This document shows positions 44,110-53,061 of a stretch of DNA of 64,000 nt, one piece after another. A model generated the notes under the pieces. The model ran no database searches, was not told the DNA's origin, and saw nothing but the letters and a program-made list of their open reading frames with translations. Position numbers and translations under genes: made by a program. Each line of letters opens with the position of its first letter. The stretch's first letter is position 1. This DNA comes from Spartobacteria bacterium (GTDB taxonomy: Bacteria > Verrucomicrobiota > Verrucomicrobiia > Chthoniobacterales > UBA10450): assembly GCA_003167555.1 (NCBI GenBank), contig PMSN01000003.1, positions 265,046 to 329,045 of the forward strand, read 5' to 3'.

Positions 44110-45060
44110 ATGCGGAGTTCAGGTGGATCGCGCGCTCCGCGCGCGATGTTTATTGTTGCGGCTGGATTGCTATTCGCCCTCGGCCTTCTGGGCGCTTGCG
44201 ATCGGGCGCAAACGCAGCCGCAACGCGACACCCGGAAAAAAATCTGGGAGGATTTTTCTGGTGACCGAGCGCTAGCCAATGTCCAGACAATGGTGGACTT
44301 CGGTCCGCGACCGCCCGGAACGGAAGCGATCGAGAAGACGAGAAAGTTTCTGACGACGCAGCTCGAAGCGTCCGGATGGAAAGTGGAGCGCCAGGTTTTT
44401 TTCGACGAAACACCGCGCGGCAAAGTCGAGTTTGTAAATCTTATCGCCACCTTTGCGGCGAAGGACAGCAAGCCGTCGTTCCTCGTCTGCTCGCACTACG
44501 ACACCAAGACATTCGACACGGCGCGTTTCGTCGGGGCGAATGACGGCGGCTCGAGCACCGGCGCGCTGCTCGAGCTCGCGCGCGTCCTCGCTGAGCGACC
44601 GGATTTGGCTGGGAAAGTGGAGCTCGTTTTCTTTGATGGCGAAGAAGCTTACGAAGCGTTTACCGATACCGACGGCTTGTTTGGGAGCCGTTATTTCGCG
44701 AAGCGACTCGCGGCGGAAAGCAAGACCGCCCAATTTCGTGGCGGGATTTTGTTCGACATGATGGGCGACCGGTCGCTCACCATCACGCTGCCGCCGGATT
44801 CGCCCGCCGAGCTGGCGCGCGATATCTTCGCTTCCGCGGAAGCATTGAACGTGCGGAAACATTTCACCTACTTCGACCGCGATATTACGGACGACCACAC
44901 GCCTCTGAATGACGCTGGCATTCCCACGATCGATTTGATCGATTTCGATTATCCCCCATGGCATACGCCGGAGGACACGATGGACAAGCTCAGCGCGGAA
45001 AGCCTGCGCATTGTCGGCGCCGTGACGGCTTACTACCTCTCGGAGATTGCGCTGAAATGA
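44110..45060 (+). CDS. M28-type glutaminyl-peptide cyclotransferase-like lipoprotein
   Basis: A 316-residue M28 metallopeptidase-fold protein. The N-terminal hydrophobic helix ends in the lipobox LLGAC (Cys30), so it is probably an envelope lipoprotein. Catalytic-site motifs follow the glutaminyl cyclase branch: CSHYDTK (His129), VGANDGGSSTG (Asp145), FFDGEEAYE (Glu178/179), LFDMMGD (Asp216), DDHTPLNDAGIPTIDLIDFD and PPWHTPEDTMD (His285). Relatives turn N-terminal Gln into pyroglutamate or cleave amino acids; which it does cannot be told. It starts 1 base after parB and overlaps the next gene by ATGA. Confidence 0.85.
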   Translation: MRSSGGSRAPRAMFIVAAGLLFALGLLGACDRAQTQPQRDTRKKIWEDFSGDRALANVQTMVDFGPRPPGTEAIEKTRKFLTTQLEASGWKVERQVFFDETPRGKVEFVNLIATFAAKDSKPSFLVCSHYDTKTFDTARFVGANDGGSSTGALLELARVLAERPDLAGKVELVFFDGEEAYEAFTDTDGLFGSRYFAKRLAAESKTAQFRGGILFDMMGDRSLTITLPPDSPAELARDIFASAEALNVRKHFTYFDRDITDDHTPLNDAGIPTIDLIDFDYPPWHTPEDTMDKLSAESLRIVGAVTAYYLSEIALK

Positions 45061-45989
45061 AGGGCTGGTTGCGTCCAGTTTCTGCGATCGCAGTCGCGTG
45101 CCTTCTCGGCCTCGTCTGCAGCGAATTGCTTTGTCGCTCGGTGAGTTTTCGTGACCTGCTGGGTGGTGTTGCCGGTCGCGGTCGCCTCATCGCGATCACA
45201 CACGGTCGAGGTTTTTATGAAAACGACCTTGAGGTTCATGGAGCGACCGCAGCGTCCGATCTCCTCGTCGCAGAGAATCTTCGTCGCCTTTCTTCAGAGG
45301 AGAAAATCGATTCCGCGCAGCTGGATCACGAACTCTCACTTTGTCGCTCTGAATTTGGCGATGAATCAACTTTCGCCCGCGCTCTTCGCTCAAACCGTCT
45401 CTCGCTCGCATCATTGCGCGAAAAAATCGCCGGCCAACTTCACGCTCTCCAATGGCTGGAGAAACAAATCACCACGGAGGCAGCTATCAGCGATCAGGAA
45501 TGCAGGAATTTTTATGAGACGCACCGGGATCTCTTCCAGCAGCCCGCACGCTTCCGCGCGTCGCACATCTTTCTCGCTGCCCATGCCGAAACGCCGCCCG
45601 AAGAAGTGGAGGCGAAGGCAAAAGCAATCGAAGCTCTCGCTCTGCGCGTTGCCGGCGGCGAGCCTCTGTCGCAACTTGCCACCGAAGCCTCTGAGGATGA
45701 AGCCAGCAAAGCGCGCGGCGGCGACCTCGGCTTTTTCTCCGCGGCGCGAATGCCCCCGGAATTTTTCGCCGAAGTCGAAAAGCTTCGAGTTAATGAGATC
45801 AGCAAACCTTTCCGCTCGCATTTGGGTTTCCACATTGTCCAACTCACCGAGACGAAACCTTCGCGGCTGCTCTCTTTCGAGGAAGCGCGAAGCGAGATAT
45901 CGCTCACACTCGCGAACGCACGGCGGGTCTTGATCGCGACTCGACTGGCCGAGAATCTGACCAAGTCCGCCTACCGCCGTCCGAACTGA
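45057..45989 (+). CDS. PpiC-type (parvulin) peptidyl-prolyl isomerase, membrane-anchored
   Basis: A 310-residue periplasmic folding factor. The N-terminal hydrophobic segment (VSAIAVACLLGLVCSELLC) anchors or exports it. Residues ~65-170 are a SurA/PrsA-like helical chaperone region. The parvulin domain spans about 175-280: RASHIFLAAHAETPPEEVEAKA, LATEASEDEASKARGGDLGFF and MPPEFFAEVEKLRVNEISKPF then GFHIVQLTE. The ATG at 45057 overlaps the previous stop (ATGA). Unit order parB, cyclotransferase-like, PpiC is unusual. Confidence 0.9.
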   Translation: MKGWLRPVSAIAVACLLGLVCSELLCRSVSFRDLLGGVAGRGRLIAITHGRGFYENDLEVHGATAASDLLVAENLRRLSSEEKIDSAQLDHELSLCRSEFGDESTFARALRSNRLSLASLREKIAGQLHALQWLEKQITTEAAISDQECRNFYETHRDLFQQPARFRASHIFLAAHAETPPEEVEAKAKAIEALALRVAGGEPLSQLATEASEDEASKARGGDLGFFSAARMPPEFFAEVEKLRVNEISKPFRSHLGFHIVQLTETKPSRLLSFEEARSEISLTLANARRVLIATRLAENLTKSAYRRPN

Positions 45990-46077
45990 GCGGCCTCGCT
46001 CTGAACTTCGGCATTGCGTCGCCGGGGATTTGCCGTGATTTTCAGCGATCCCCAGTAAAACAGGGAATCACTCAGGA

Positions 46078-47322
46078 ATGTCCTTACGCACACGAAAAAA
46101 TGTTGGAGTAATCGGCTTGGGAATCATCGGTCAGCGCGTGGCCGAGAATCTGCGCGAGCATGGCTTCCATGTTTTTGTCTGGAACCGCACGCCGCGTCCC
46201 GTTCCTAATTTTGTCGGCTCCCCCGCGGAGGTCGCTGAGCTGTGCGACTTCATCCAGATTTTTGTTTCCGATGATGAGGCGTTGCTGGCAATGGCGCAGC
46301 GGATCACGCGCGATCTTACGCCCAACCACGTCGTCATGGCCCATTGCACGGTTTCGCCCGACACCATGCGCGCCGCGGCCGAAATCGTCGAAAAACGTGG
46401 TGCGCGATTTCTCGATGCTCCCTTTACCGGAAGCAAGACAGCGGCGGAAAACGGACAACTGGTTTATTACGTCGGTGGCGATGAAGTCGCGTTGCGCCAA
46501 GCGCGTCCGATCCTCGAGGCCAGCAGCAAGGAAATCATCGAGATGGGCAAGGTGGGCGATGCCACCACGATCAAAGTGGCGACGAACATGGTCACCGCCG
46601 CCAGCGTGCAAGGGGCGGCCGAAGCCCTTGCGCTCGTCTACAAATCGGGCCTGAACGTCGAGAAATTCGCGGCGGCCATGCGCAATAACGGGAGCAACTC
46701 TGCGACGCTCGACATGAAGCTGCCGATGATGATGCAGGGCAATTTCGAGCCGCATTTTTCGGTGAAACACATGCTGAAGGATGTGGTCATCGCCACACGG
46801 CTGGCGCGCGGATTTGCCATGGAATTCGGCGCGACCGATGCGTCGCGACACGGGTTGGTCGAAGAGATGCGGCAAGGCCGCGGCGACGACGATTATTCTT
46901 CGTTGCTCCGGCAGTTTTTGCCGGCCGGCCGCTCGTTGATGGGCGAGCCGGGAACTTCAAATGGGGAAGAAGATCAACCGAGTCTTGCCGGCATCGATGA
47001 AGGAAAGGTTCCCGAGAAGAGTCCTGAGGTCGCAGGCGCAGGTGCCGGGACCACTGAGCCGGCCGCCGCGGTCGCTCCCGTCGTAGAATCGGCTCCTGCG
47101 CAAGCCACGACTCTGGTCGAAAGTTTGCCCGCGCATCTGGAGACAGCGCAGGCGGTGCCGGCACCCACAACGAATGAAGCGCCGTTCGCGCCCCAGAGCA
47201 GTTCGGAGGCGAGGCTGGCGGACGTTCCCGCGGTTCCAGCCGAATCGACTGAACAAAAGAGCGAGACTGAAGGAGCGCAGGGATTGTGGGGAGGATTTTG
47301 GCGGCGACGGACGGACGATTGA
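46078..47322 (+). CDS. Beta-hydroxyacid dehydrogenase (HIBADH/GLYR-like) with long disordered C-terminal tail
   Basis: A 414-residue protein. Residues ~8-285 are an NAD(P)-dependent 3-hydroxyisobutyrate-dehydrogenase-like enzyme: GVIGLGIIGQRVAENL for the cofactor, APFTGSKTAAENGQL for substrate binding, and catalytic Lys166 in TTIKVATNMV. Residues ~290-414 are Glu/Ala/Pro-rich with no predicted fold and end in a tryptophan/arginine motif (LWGGFWRRRTDD), not found in ordinary family members. It may reduce succinic semialdehyde or a similar aldehyde (GLYR/GHBDH branch); specificity is not readable. ygfZ follows with a 20-base gap. Confidence 0.85.
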   Translation: MSLRTRKNVGVIGLGIIGQRVAENLREHGFHVFVWNRTPRPVPNFVGSPAEVAELCDFIQIFVSDDEALLAMAQRITRDLTPNHVVMAHCTVSPDTMRAAAEIVEKRGARFLDAPFTGSKTAAENGQLVYYVGGDEVALRQARPILEASSKEIIEMGKVGDATTIKVATNMVTAASVQGAAEALALVYKSGLNVEKFAAAMRNNGSNSATLDMKLPMMMQGNFEPHFSVKHMLKDVVIATRLARGFAMEFGATDASRHGLVEEMRQGRGDDDYSSLLRQFLPAGRSLMGEPGTSNGEEDQPSLAGIDEGKVPEKSPEVAGAGAGTTEPAAAVAPVVESAPAQATTLVESLPAHLETAQAVPAPTTNEAPFAPQSSSEARLADVPAVPAESTEQKSETEGAQGLWGGFWRRRTDD

Positions 47323-47342
47323 ACCAAGCCGACGCGTCCGCC

Positions 47343-48251
47343 ATGACGCCGCTCTTCAATCCCGAATCCGGCGCGCTCTTCGATCTATCGTCCCGGGTAA
47401 AATTGCGGGTCAGCGGAGCGGACGCCCTTCGTTTTCTCAACGGCCAGATCACGAACGATCTGCGCAAGGCGAGCGCGAACACCGCGATTCAAGCGTCAGT
47501 CTTGAACGCAAAAGGAAAGGTGAACGCAGACGTCTTTGTCTCGGTCGCTGGCGATTCCTTCTTGCTCGATGCCGACCCGGAACTGCGCGAAGAACTTCCT
47601 CTTCGGCTCGAGAAATACATCATCGCGGACGACGTGCAGATCGAAGATGTGAGCGATCGGTTCGCGCTTTTCCACGTGACGGGCCAGGCCGCGCCCTCGG
47701 TCCAGTCTGACCGAATCCTTCAAGCGAATCGCTTCGGTTGTTCCGGCTGGGACATCTGGGCGGAACGAGCGGAACAGCAAAGCACGCACGGTGAATTGTC
47801 CACGGTATTTGTTCCTTGCAATGAGGAATGCGCGGAAGTTTTTCGAATCGAACGAGGGATCCCGCGTTGGGGGCGCGAGCTGACGGACCAGATCATACCG
47901 ACGGAGGCGAACCTGGAGGTCGCCTCCATTGATTATTCAAAAGGCTGCTACATCGGACAGGAAGTGATCTCGCGGATAAAGATGTCGGGGCAAACCAACA
48001 AACGTCTTTGCGGTTTAGTCTCGCCATCGAACGCGCCGCTTCAGGCCGGGATGCGGCTGGTTCCGGCCGAGAACGAACAGAAAGAAATCGGCTGGATCAC
48101 GAGCGCCGCGCTTAGCCCGCGGTTGCAAAAAGAGATCGCGCTGGGCTACGTGAAGCGCGGATTCAACTCGGTGGGTTCGCGTTTTTTTGCGCTGTCGCCG
48201 AACAACGCGGACCGCGTTCCGATCGAGATCGTCATCCTTCCATTCCTCTGA
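47343..48251 (+). CDS. ygfZ: Folate-binding protein YgfZ (Fe-S cluster repair)
   Basis: A 302-residue tetrahydrofolate-binding protein of the GcvT-like fold that helps maintain certain Fe-S enzymes, such as MiaB. The start is ATG 47343 (MTPLFNPESGALFDLS). The diagnostic motif SKGCYIGQEVISRI near residue 205 and LRVSGADALRFLNGQITNDL near the start fit the family. The end (GWITSAALSP, LGYVKRGFN) matches GcvT-C. It overlaps neither neighbour and is followed 7 bases later by the ABC gene. Confidence 0.92.
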   Translation: MTPLFNPESGALFDLSSRVKLRVSGADALRFLNGQITNDLRKASANTAIQASVLNAKGKVNADVFVSVAGDSFLLDADPELREELPLRLEKYIIADDVQIEDVSDRFALFHVTGQAAPSVQSDRILQANRFGCSGWDIWAERAEQQSTHGELSTVFVPCNEECAEVFRIERGIPRWGRELTDQIIPTEANLEVASIDYSKGCYIGQEVISRIKMSGQTNKRLCGLVSPSNAPLQAGMRLVPAENEQKEIGWITSAALSPRLQKEIALGYVKRGFNSVGSRFFALSPNNADRVPIEIVILPFL

Positions 48252-48258
48252 GAATCCC

Positions 48259-49371
48259 ATGTCACACGTCGGCCTCAAGAATGTCACCAAGGTTTATCCC
48301 GGCAAGAAGGGTGCGGCTATCACGGCTGTTCGCGAATTCTCTCTCGACATCCAGGAGCGCGAGTTCGTGGTCCTGACCGGGCCGAGTGGCGCCGGAAAAT
48401 CCAGTGTGGTGCGGATGATCGCCGGTTTGGAGGAAATTTCGACGGGCGAAATTGTTCTGGGCGATCGCCGCATGAACGATGTTGCTCCCAAAGACCGAGA
48501 CCTCGCGCTGGTGGCTGAAAGTCACACGCTCTATCCGCGCATGTCGGTTTACGACAACCTCGCTTTCCCGCTCGCGCTTCGAAAGTTTTCGAAGACGGAA
48601 ATCAAGAAATGCGTGGCCGCCGCCGCCGAGATTGTCGCGCTCCAGGAGTTGTTGGAACGCAAACCGGAGTCGCTTTCCGCGGAAGAGCGGCAGCGGGTCG
48701 CGCTCGGACGCGCGCTCGCACTCCAGCCGAAGGTTTTCCTTTTCGACGAACCGTTCGCGAATCTCGACGCGCCGGCGCGCGCCAGAATGCGTGCGCAGGT
48801 CAACAAGCTGCGTCACCGTCTGTCGGCGACGATCATTTACGCCGCGAGTGATCCGGTCGAAGCGATGGCGATGGGCGAGCGAATCATCGTGATGAATAAC
48901 GGTGTCATCGAGCAGGACGGCGGCGCAACGAGAGTTTATGACAGCCCGGCGAACATGTTTGTGGCCGGATTCCTGGGCAGCCCGCCGATGAATTTCATCC
49001 ACGGCACGATCAAGGTGGATCGCGATTCGATTCTCTTTTCCGAGGCGGAAGACGGCACGATCAAACTGCGGCTCGCGATCTCGGACTTTCCGGGCGCGAA
49101 AGAATTTGCCGGGAAGCCGGTCGTGCTCGGACTTCGGCCGGAAGAAATCCAAATCGCCCGGGCCTCGTCCAATACCTTTGCGGCGATCGTCGATCTGGTC
49201 GAGCCACTGGGCGCGGCCGCGGACCTCCACCTCCAGACCGGCGCGCACCGTGTTGTCTCCCGAAGCCGGGAGGGAATGGGCGGCGTGGAAGCCGGTCATC
49301 GGGCCGAATTCGAGGTGGATTTGCGCAAAGTGCACCTGTTCGACCCAGCGTCAGGGCGCCGAATTACCTAA
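48259..49371 (+). CDS. MalK/UgpC-like ABC ATPase with degenerate catalytic motifs
   Basis: A 370-residue protein of the sugar-importer ATPase subfamily, with N-terminal nucleotide-binding domain and C-terminal TOBE-like region (about 245-370, MNFIHGTI and LGLRPEEIQIA). Walker A GPSGAGKS (41-48) and Walker B LFDEP (161-165) with D-loop NLDA are intact. The Q-loop is VAESHTLYP with Glu87 instead of Gln, the signature is LSAEE (139-143) instead of LSGGQ, and the switch His is Ser197 in YAASDPVEAM. These changes predict weak or no ATP hydrolysis. No permease or binding-protein gene is adjacent. Confidence 0.85.
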   Translation: MSHVGLKNVTKVYPGKKGAAITAVREFSLDIQEREFVVLTGPSGAGKSSVVRMIAGLEEISTGEIVLGDRRMNDVAPKDRDLALVAESHTLYPRMSVYDNLAFPLALRKFSKTEIKKCVAAAAEIVALQELLERKPESLSAEERQRVALGRALALQPKVFLFDEPFANLDAPARARMRAQVNKLRHRLSATIIYAASDPVEAMAMGERIIVMNNGVIEQDGGATRVYDSPANMFVAGFLGSPPMNFIHGTIKVDRDSILFSEAEDGTIKLRLAISDFPGAKEFAGKPVVLGLRPEEIQIARASSNTFAAIVDLVEPLGAAADLHLQTGAHRVVSRSREGMGGVEAGHRAEFEVDLRKVHLFDPASGRRIT

Positions 49372-49406
49372 TCCCCTTTCTTCCTGAATCTTGGGGGAAA
49401 TTTGTG

Positions 49407-49436
49407 TTGCCTTTCCAAGGCCGCTGCGGGTAATCT
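49407..49436 (+). promoter_or_regulatory. Candidate promoter for the SufR-like regulator gene
   Basis: TTGCCT (49407-49412), an 18-base spacer and TAATCT (49431-49436). A 6-base-pair inverted repeat (TGCGGG / CCCGCA) surrounds the -10, a possible operator for self-control. Judged by eye only. Confidence 0.3.
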
Positions 49437-49466
49437 CGCCCCCGCATCTACCAAGGAAGGCAGCCA

Positions 49467-50108
49467 TTGAACCAACAATTACTCTCTGAAATCGGCCGCA
49501 CGCAGCGGTTGGAAATCCTCAACACGCTCAAACGCACCAAAGGCCTCTCCGTGAACGAGCTCGTCGCCAAAATGAAGATGAGCTACATGGGCATCAAGCA
49601 GCACTGCCTCACCCTCGAGCGCGACGGTTATCTCGATACCTGGCGACGCCCGCAAAAAATGGGCCGGCCGGAAATGGTCTATCGCCTGACACGCCGCACC
49701 CACGATCTGTTCCCCTGCGACAGCAATGATTTCACGCTCGAGCTGCTCAAATCGATCAAGGAAATCTACGGGCCGAATGGACCCGAGAAGATGCTCTTCA
49801 ATGTCTTCGAGCGGAAAACGGCGGCGTTAAAGGCGAAGGCAAAAGGCGAGACCGTCCCGGAACGCGCCAAATGGCTCGCGACCCAGCGCGAAAAAGAAGG
49901 CTTCATGTCCCAATACGTCGCCGATGAAAAAGAAGGCGGTCCGCGGATTCTCGAATGCCATTCGCCGATCCTGAACTTGCTCGATCAATATCCGATCATC
50001 GGCCGCCTCGAACACGATCTGGTCGAGGGAGTGCTCGGCACTTCGGTCCGGCGCGAAGAAACCCGCACCTCGGGCTTGTACGAGTGCGCGTTTTTTTTCG
50101 ACGTCTAA
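49467..50108 (+). CDS. Winged-helix regulator, SufR/ArsR-like, possible Fe-S sensor
   Basis: A 213-residue protein from TTG 49467, which has AGGAAGG 7 bases upstream. The N-terminal ~80 residues are a winged helix-turn-helix (ILNTLKRTKGLSVNELVAKMKMSYMGIKQHCLTLERDGYL, cut into usual helices; MGRPEMVYRLT wing). The C-terminal half resembles SufR: a Cys (164) in ILECHSPILNLLDQYPIIGRLEHDL, spacing to Cys207 near the end, and VLGTSVRREE between. Fe-S binding is an inference from the cysteine pattern. It lies upstream of glgE with an 82-base gap. Confidence 0.75.
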   Translation: MNQQLLSEIGRTQRLEILNTLKRTKGLSVNELVAKMKMSYMGIKQHCLTLERDGYLDTWRRPQKMGRPEMVYRLTRRTHDLFPCDSNDFTLELLKSIKEIYGPNGPEKMLFNVFERKTAALKAKAKGETVPERAKWLATQREKEGFMSQYVADEKEGGPRILECHSPILNLLDQYPIIGRLEHDLVEGVLGTSVRREETRTSGLYECAFFFDV

Positions 50109-50190
50109 TTTTTGGCCCGGATAGCGCGTCCGATCACACCGCAAGAATTCTCCTTTCGCAGCTGGCGAAAGTTGGTTGATTGATGGCCCC

Positions 50191-52161
50191 ATGTCACGGG
50201 CCTTTCCCACCGCGGTCATCGAGAACCTCCAGCCGTTGGTGGATGGTGGCCGCTATCTGGTGAAACGGGTCGTTGGCGACGATCTCGCCGTGGAAGCGGA
50301 CGTGTTCAAGGACGGGCACGACGTGGTCGCGGCTGCGCTGAAGTGGCGGCTGCTCGGCGAGGCGCACTGGCATGAAACGCCGATGGCGCACGTGGACAAT
50401 GATCGCTGGCGCGGGGTTTGCACTCTCTACGAAAACGCGATCTACGAATACACGGTCGAAGCCTGGACCGATAAATTTCGCGGCTGGCAGCACGAGTTTT
50501 CGACGAAGTTCGAAGCCGGCCTCGAAAATCTGCGCAGTGAGGCGCTGGAAGGCGCCGCTCTGCTCGACGAAGCCGCGGCTCGCGCGGCCACCCTGGCCGA
50601 CGTGGAGCGGCTACGCCAGCTCGCGGAGGAAATTCGGACGCAGGAGAACGAGGCCATCAACGAGATTGCGCACTCGGGCGAATTGGAAGTGCTCATGGCG
50701 ACGTATCCGGACCGCGCGAACGCCACGCAATACGCGCCCTATCCCCGCGTCACGGTGGATCGGAGAGAGGCGCGAATGGCGGCGTGGTATGAATTTTTCC
50801 CTCGCTCGGCGGAAGGTTTCGGCGATCGCGGCTCGACGTTTCGCGATTGCCTGCCGCGCGTCGAGGACGCCCGGGCGATGGGATTCGACGTGATTTATTT
50901 TCCGCCGATCCACCCGATCGGTCGCACGAATCGCAAGGGCCGGAATAATTCCGTGACATGCGAACCGTGGGAACCCGGAGTGCCCTACGCCATCGGCAGC
51001 GAATTCGGCGGACACAAGGCAATCGAGCCGGCGCTGGGAACGTTCGAGGATTTTGCCTGGCTCGAGGCCGAGGTCCGCGCTCGCGGCATGGAGATCGCGC
51101 TCGACTTCGCGATCAACTGTTCGCCGGACCATCCGTACGTCGCGGAGCACCCGGAGTGGTTTTACAAGCGTCCCGACGGGACGATCAAGTACGCCGAGAA
51201 TCCGCCGAAGAAATACGAAGACATTTATCCGCTGAACTTTCGCTGCGAAAATTGGCGTGAACTCTGGGACGAAATGAAGAGCATCATTCTTTTCTGGGCC
51301 GAGCGCGGTGTGCGCATGTTCCGCGTCGACAATCCGCACACGAAGCCGGTCGCGTTTTGGGAATACCTGATTTCGAACGTGCGCGCGCAATATCCGGACG
51401 TGATCTTTCTTTCGGAAGCGTTCACGAAACCCAAGATGATGCGAGCGCTGGCCAAGGCGGGCTTCAACCAGAGCTACACTTATTTCACCTGGCGACAGAC
51501 CAAAGCGGAGCTGACGGAATATTTCACCGAGCTGACCCAGACCGGGATGCGCGAATATTTTCGCGGCAATCTTTTCACAAACACGCCGGACATCCTGCCG
51601 TTCCATTTGCAGGAAGGCGGCCGGCCCATGTTCATGATCCGCGCCGTGCTGGCGGCGACGCTCTCCAGCGTCTACGGGATCTACAGCGGCTTTGAGTTGT
51701 GCGAGAACGCCGCGCTCCCCGGGCGCGAGGAGTATTTCGAATCGGAAAAGTATCAGTGGAAGGAACGCGACTGGGATGCGCCGGGGAACGTCAAGGATTG
51801 GATCACGCGCCTGAACCGGATTCGGAAAGAAAATCGCGCGCTCCATCTCTACGATAACCTGCGGTTCTACCGTGCCGAAAACGACGCCATTCTCTGCTAC
51901 GGAAAAATGACGGCAGCGCGGGACAACATCATTCTCGTGGTGGTGAATCTCGATCCGGAGCATGCGCAAAATTCCTACGTGCACATTCCACTGTCTGAAT
52001 TTGGTCCGATGGATTCCGATGTGTATCAGGTCCACGATCTCTTGAGCGACGCGCGTTACATCTGGCGGGGTGAGCGCAACTACGTCGAGCTGCATCCGCA
52101 AGAGCAGCCGGCCCACATCTTCCACGTCCGCCGCTGGCTGGCGGGGGACAAGTTTGTTTGA
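50191..52161 (+). CDS. glgE: Alpha-1,4-glucan:maltose-1-phosphate maltosyltransferase
   Basis: GH13_3 enzyme that adds maltosyl units from maltose-1-phosphate to alpha-glucan. The start is ATG 50191 (656 residues). An N-terminal Ig-like and helical domain covers ~1-190. The catalytic barrel follows, with IYFPPIHPIGRTNRKGRNN, nucleophile Asp380 in MFRVDNPHTKP and acid/base Glu409 in FLSEAFTKP. YFRGNLFTNTPDILPFHLQ then PMFMIRAVLAATLSSVYGIYSGFELCE complete it. No treS, mak or glgB is in the window. Confidence 0.96.
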   Translation: MSRAFPTAVIENLQPLVDGGRYLVKRVVGDDLAVEADVFKDGHDVVAAALKWRLLGEAHWHETPMAHVDNDRWRGVCTLYENAIYEYTVEAWTDKFRGWQHEFSTKFEAGLENLRSEALEGAALLDEAAARAATLADVERLRQLAEEIRTQENEAINEIAHSGELEVLMATYPDRANATQYAPYPRVTVDRREARMAAWYEFFPRSAEGFGDRGSTFRDCLPRVEDARAMGFDVIYFPPIHPIGRTNRKGRNNSVTCEPWEPGVPYAIGSEFGGHKAIEPALGTFEDFAWLEAEVRARGMEIALDFAINCSPDHPYVAEHPEWFYKRPDGTIKYAENPPKKYEDIYPLNFRCENWRELWDEMKSIILFWAERGVRMFRVDNPHTKPVAFWEYLISNVRAQYPDVIFLSEAFTKPKMMRALAKAGFNQSYTYFTWRQTKAELTEYFTELTQTGMREYFRGNLFTNTPDILPFHLQEGGRPMFMIRAVLAATLSSVYGIYSGFELCENAALPGREEYFESEKYQWKERDWDAPGNVKDWITRLNRIRKENRALHLYDNLRFYRAENDAILCYGKMTAARDNIILVVVNLDPEHAQNSYVHIPLSEFGPMDSDVYQVHDLLSDARYIWRGERNYVELHPQEQPAHIFHVRRWLAGDKFV

Positions 52162-52248
52162 ACGCCGCGGGCTTCCGGGCGGTCTTGATGCTCTGCCGGG
52201 CCATTTGCATCTCTCCGCGCGGCTGCCTATCGTAACTGCACTTTCGGA

Positions 52249-53010
52249 ATGAATAACCTCTTCGCGTTGTCGGCGGGCTTCGCCTCGTTTCTCGCGCAAA
52301 CTCCCGCGCCGCTCGCCCCCGATTTGCCACGAACCAAATCGATTCTCGACACCCTGATCGCCGCCGGCCCGGTCATGGGGGCCCTTTTCGCTCTCTCCGT
52401 TTTGTTCGTGATGCTCGTGATCGTTTATTTGATGACCATCCGGCGCGGCGCGGTCGTCTCGAGCGGCTATATGTCAACGGCGGACGCGCTCCTGCGCAAG
52501 CGCGACTATCTCGGGCTGCTCGCCGTTTCGAATCGCCACGGCGAGGCCATCGCCCGGGTCGTGCAAAAGATGCTCGATTTTACCACGAAAAATCCGAGCG
52601 CGGATTTCCAGCAGGTCCGCGAGATCGCCGAAACCGAAGGGACGCGCGTCGCGTCCAGCTTGAACAATCGCGTCATCTTTCTCGCCGATATCGGGATGAT
52701 CGCGCCGATGCTGGGATTGCTCGGCACGGTGTTTGGCATCATCAAATCGTTCGGTGCGCTCGGCGCCGAACTCGGCACCGCTCGTTACACGCAACTTTCC
52801 AGCGGCGTCAGCCAGGCGCTCGTCAATACCGCGGCCGGGCTTGCCATTGGCATTCCCGCGATGATTTTCTACGCCTTCTTCCGCGGGCGCGTGCAGAAAA
52901 TTATTTCCGAGTTGGAATCGGCCGTGACTCACGTGCTCGCCTTGCTCTCGCTCCAATACAATAAACGAACTCCCGAGCGCACGCCGGTGTTGCTCGAAGA
53001 TGAATTTTGA
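52249..53010 (+). CDS. ExbB/TolQ/MotA-family proton channel protein
   Basis: A 253-residue inner-membrane stator subunit. One membrane helix near residues 35-62 and two in the C-terminal part carry the family signature: FLADIGMIAPMLGLLGTVFGIIKSF and SQALVNTAAGLAIGIPAMIFYAFFRGRV. It uses the proton gradient with ExbD to energise TonB or TolA-like partners. It is the first of three same-strand genes (ExbB, ExbD, TPR). Confidence 0.92.
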   Translation: MNNLFALSAGFASFLAQTPAPLAPDLPRTKSILDTLIAAGPVMGALFALSVLFVMLVIVYLMTIRRGAVVSSGYMSTADALLRKRDYLGLLAVSNRHGEAIARVVQKMLDFTTKNPSADFQQVREIAETEGTRVASSLNNRVIFLADIGMIAPMLGLLGTVFGIIKSFGALGAELGTARYTQLSSGVSQALVNTAAGLAIGIPAMIFYAFFRGRVQKIISELESAVTHVLALLSLQYNKRTPERTPVLLEDEF

Positions 53011-53061
53011 TGGCGGCAGGATCGTCAGAAAACGCTGACACCTGTTCCGGTATTTTGTAAT

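Noticed and set aside
48262-49335. 357-codon minus-strand frame antisense to the ABC gene
   Set aside because: High-GC antisense shadow; composition unlike real proteins here.
50611-52299. Long minus-strand reading frame antisense to glgE
   Set aside because: It is the shadow of the third-position GC bias of glgE; its product is Arg/His/Leu-rich and matches no family.
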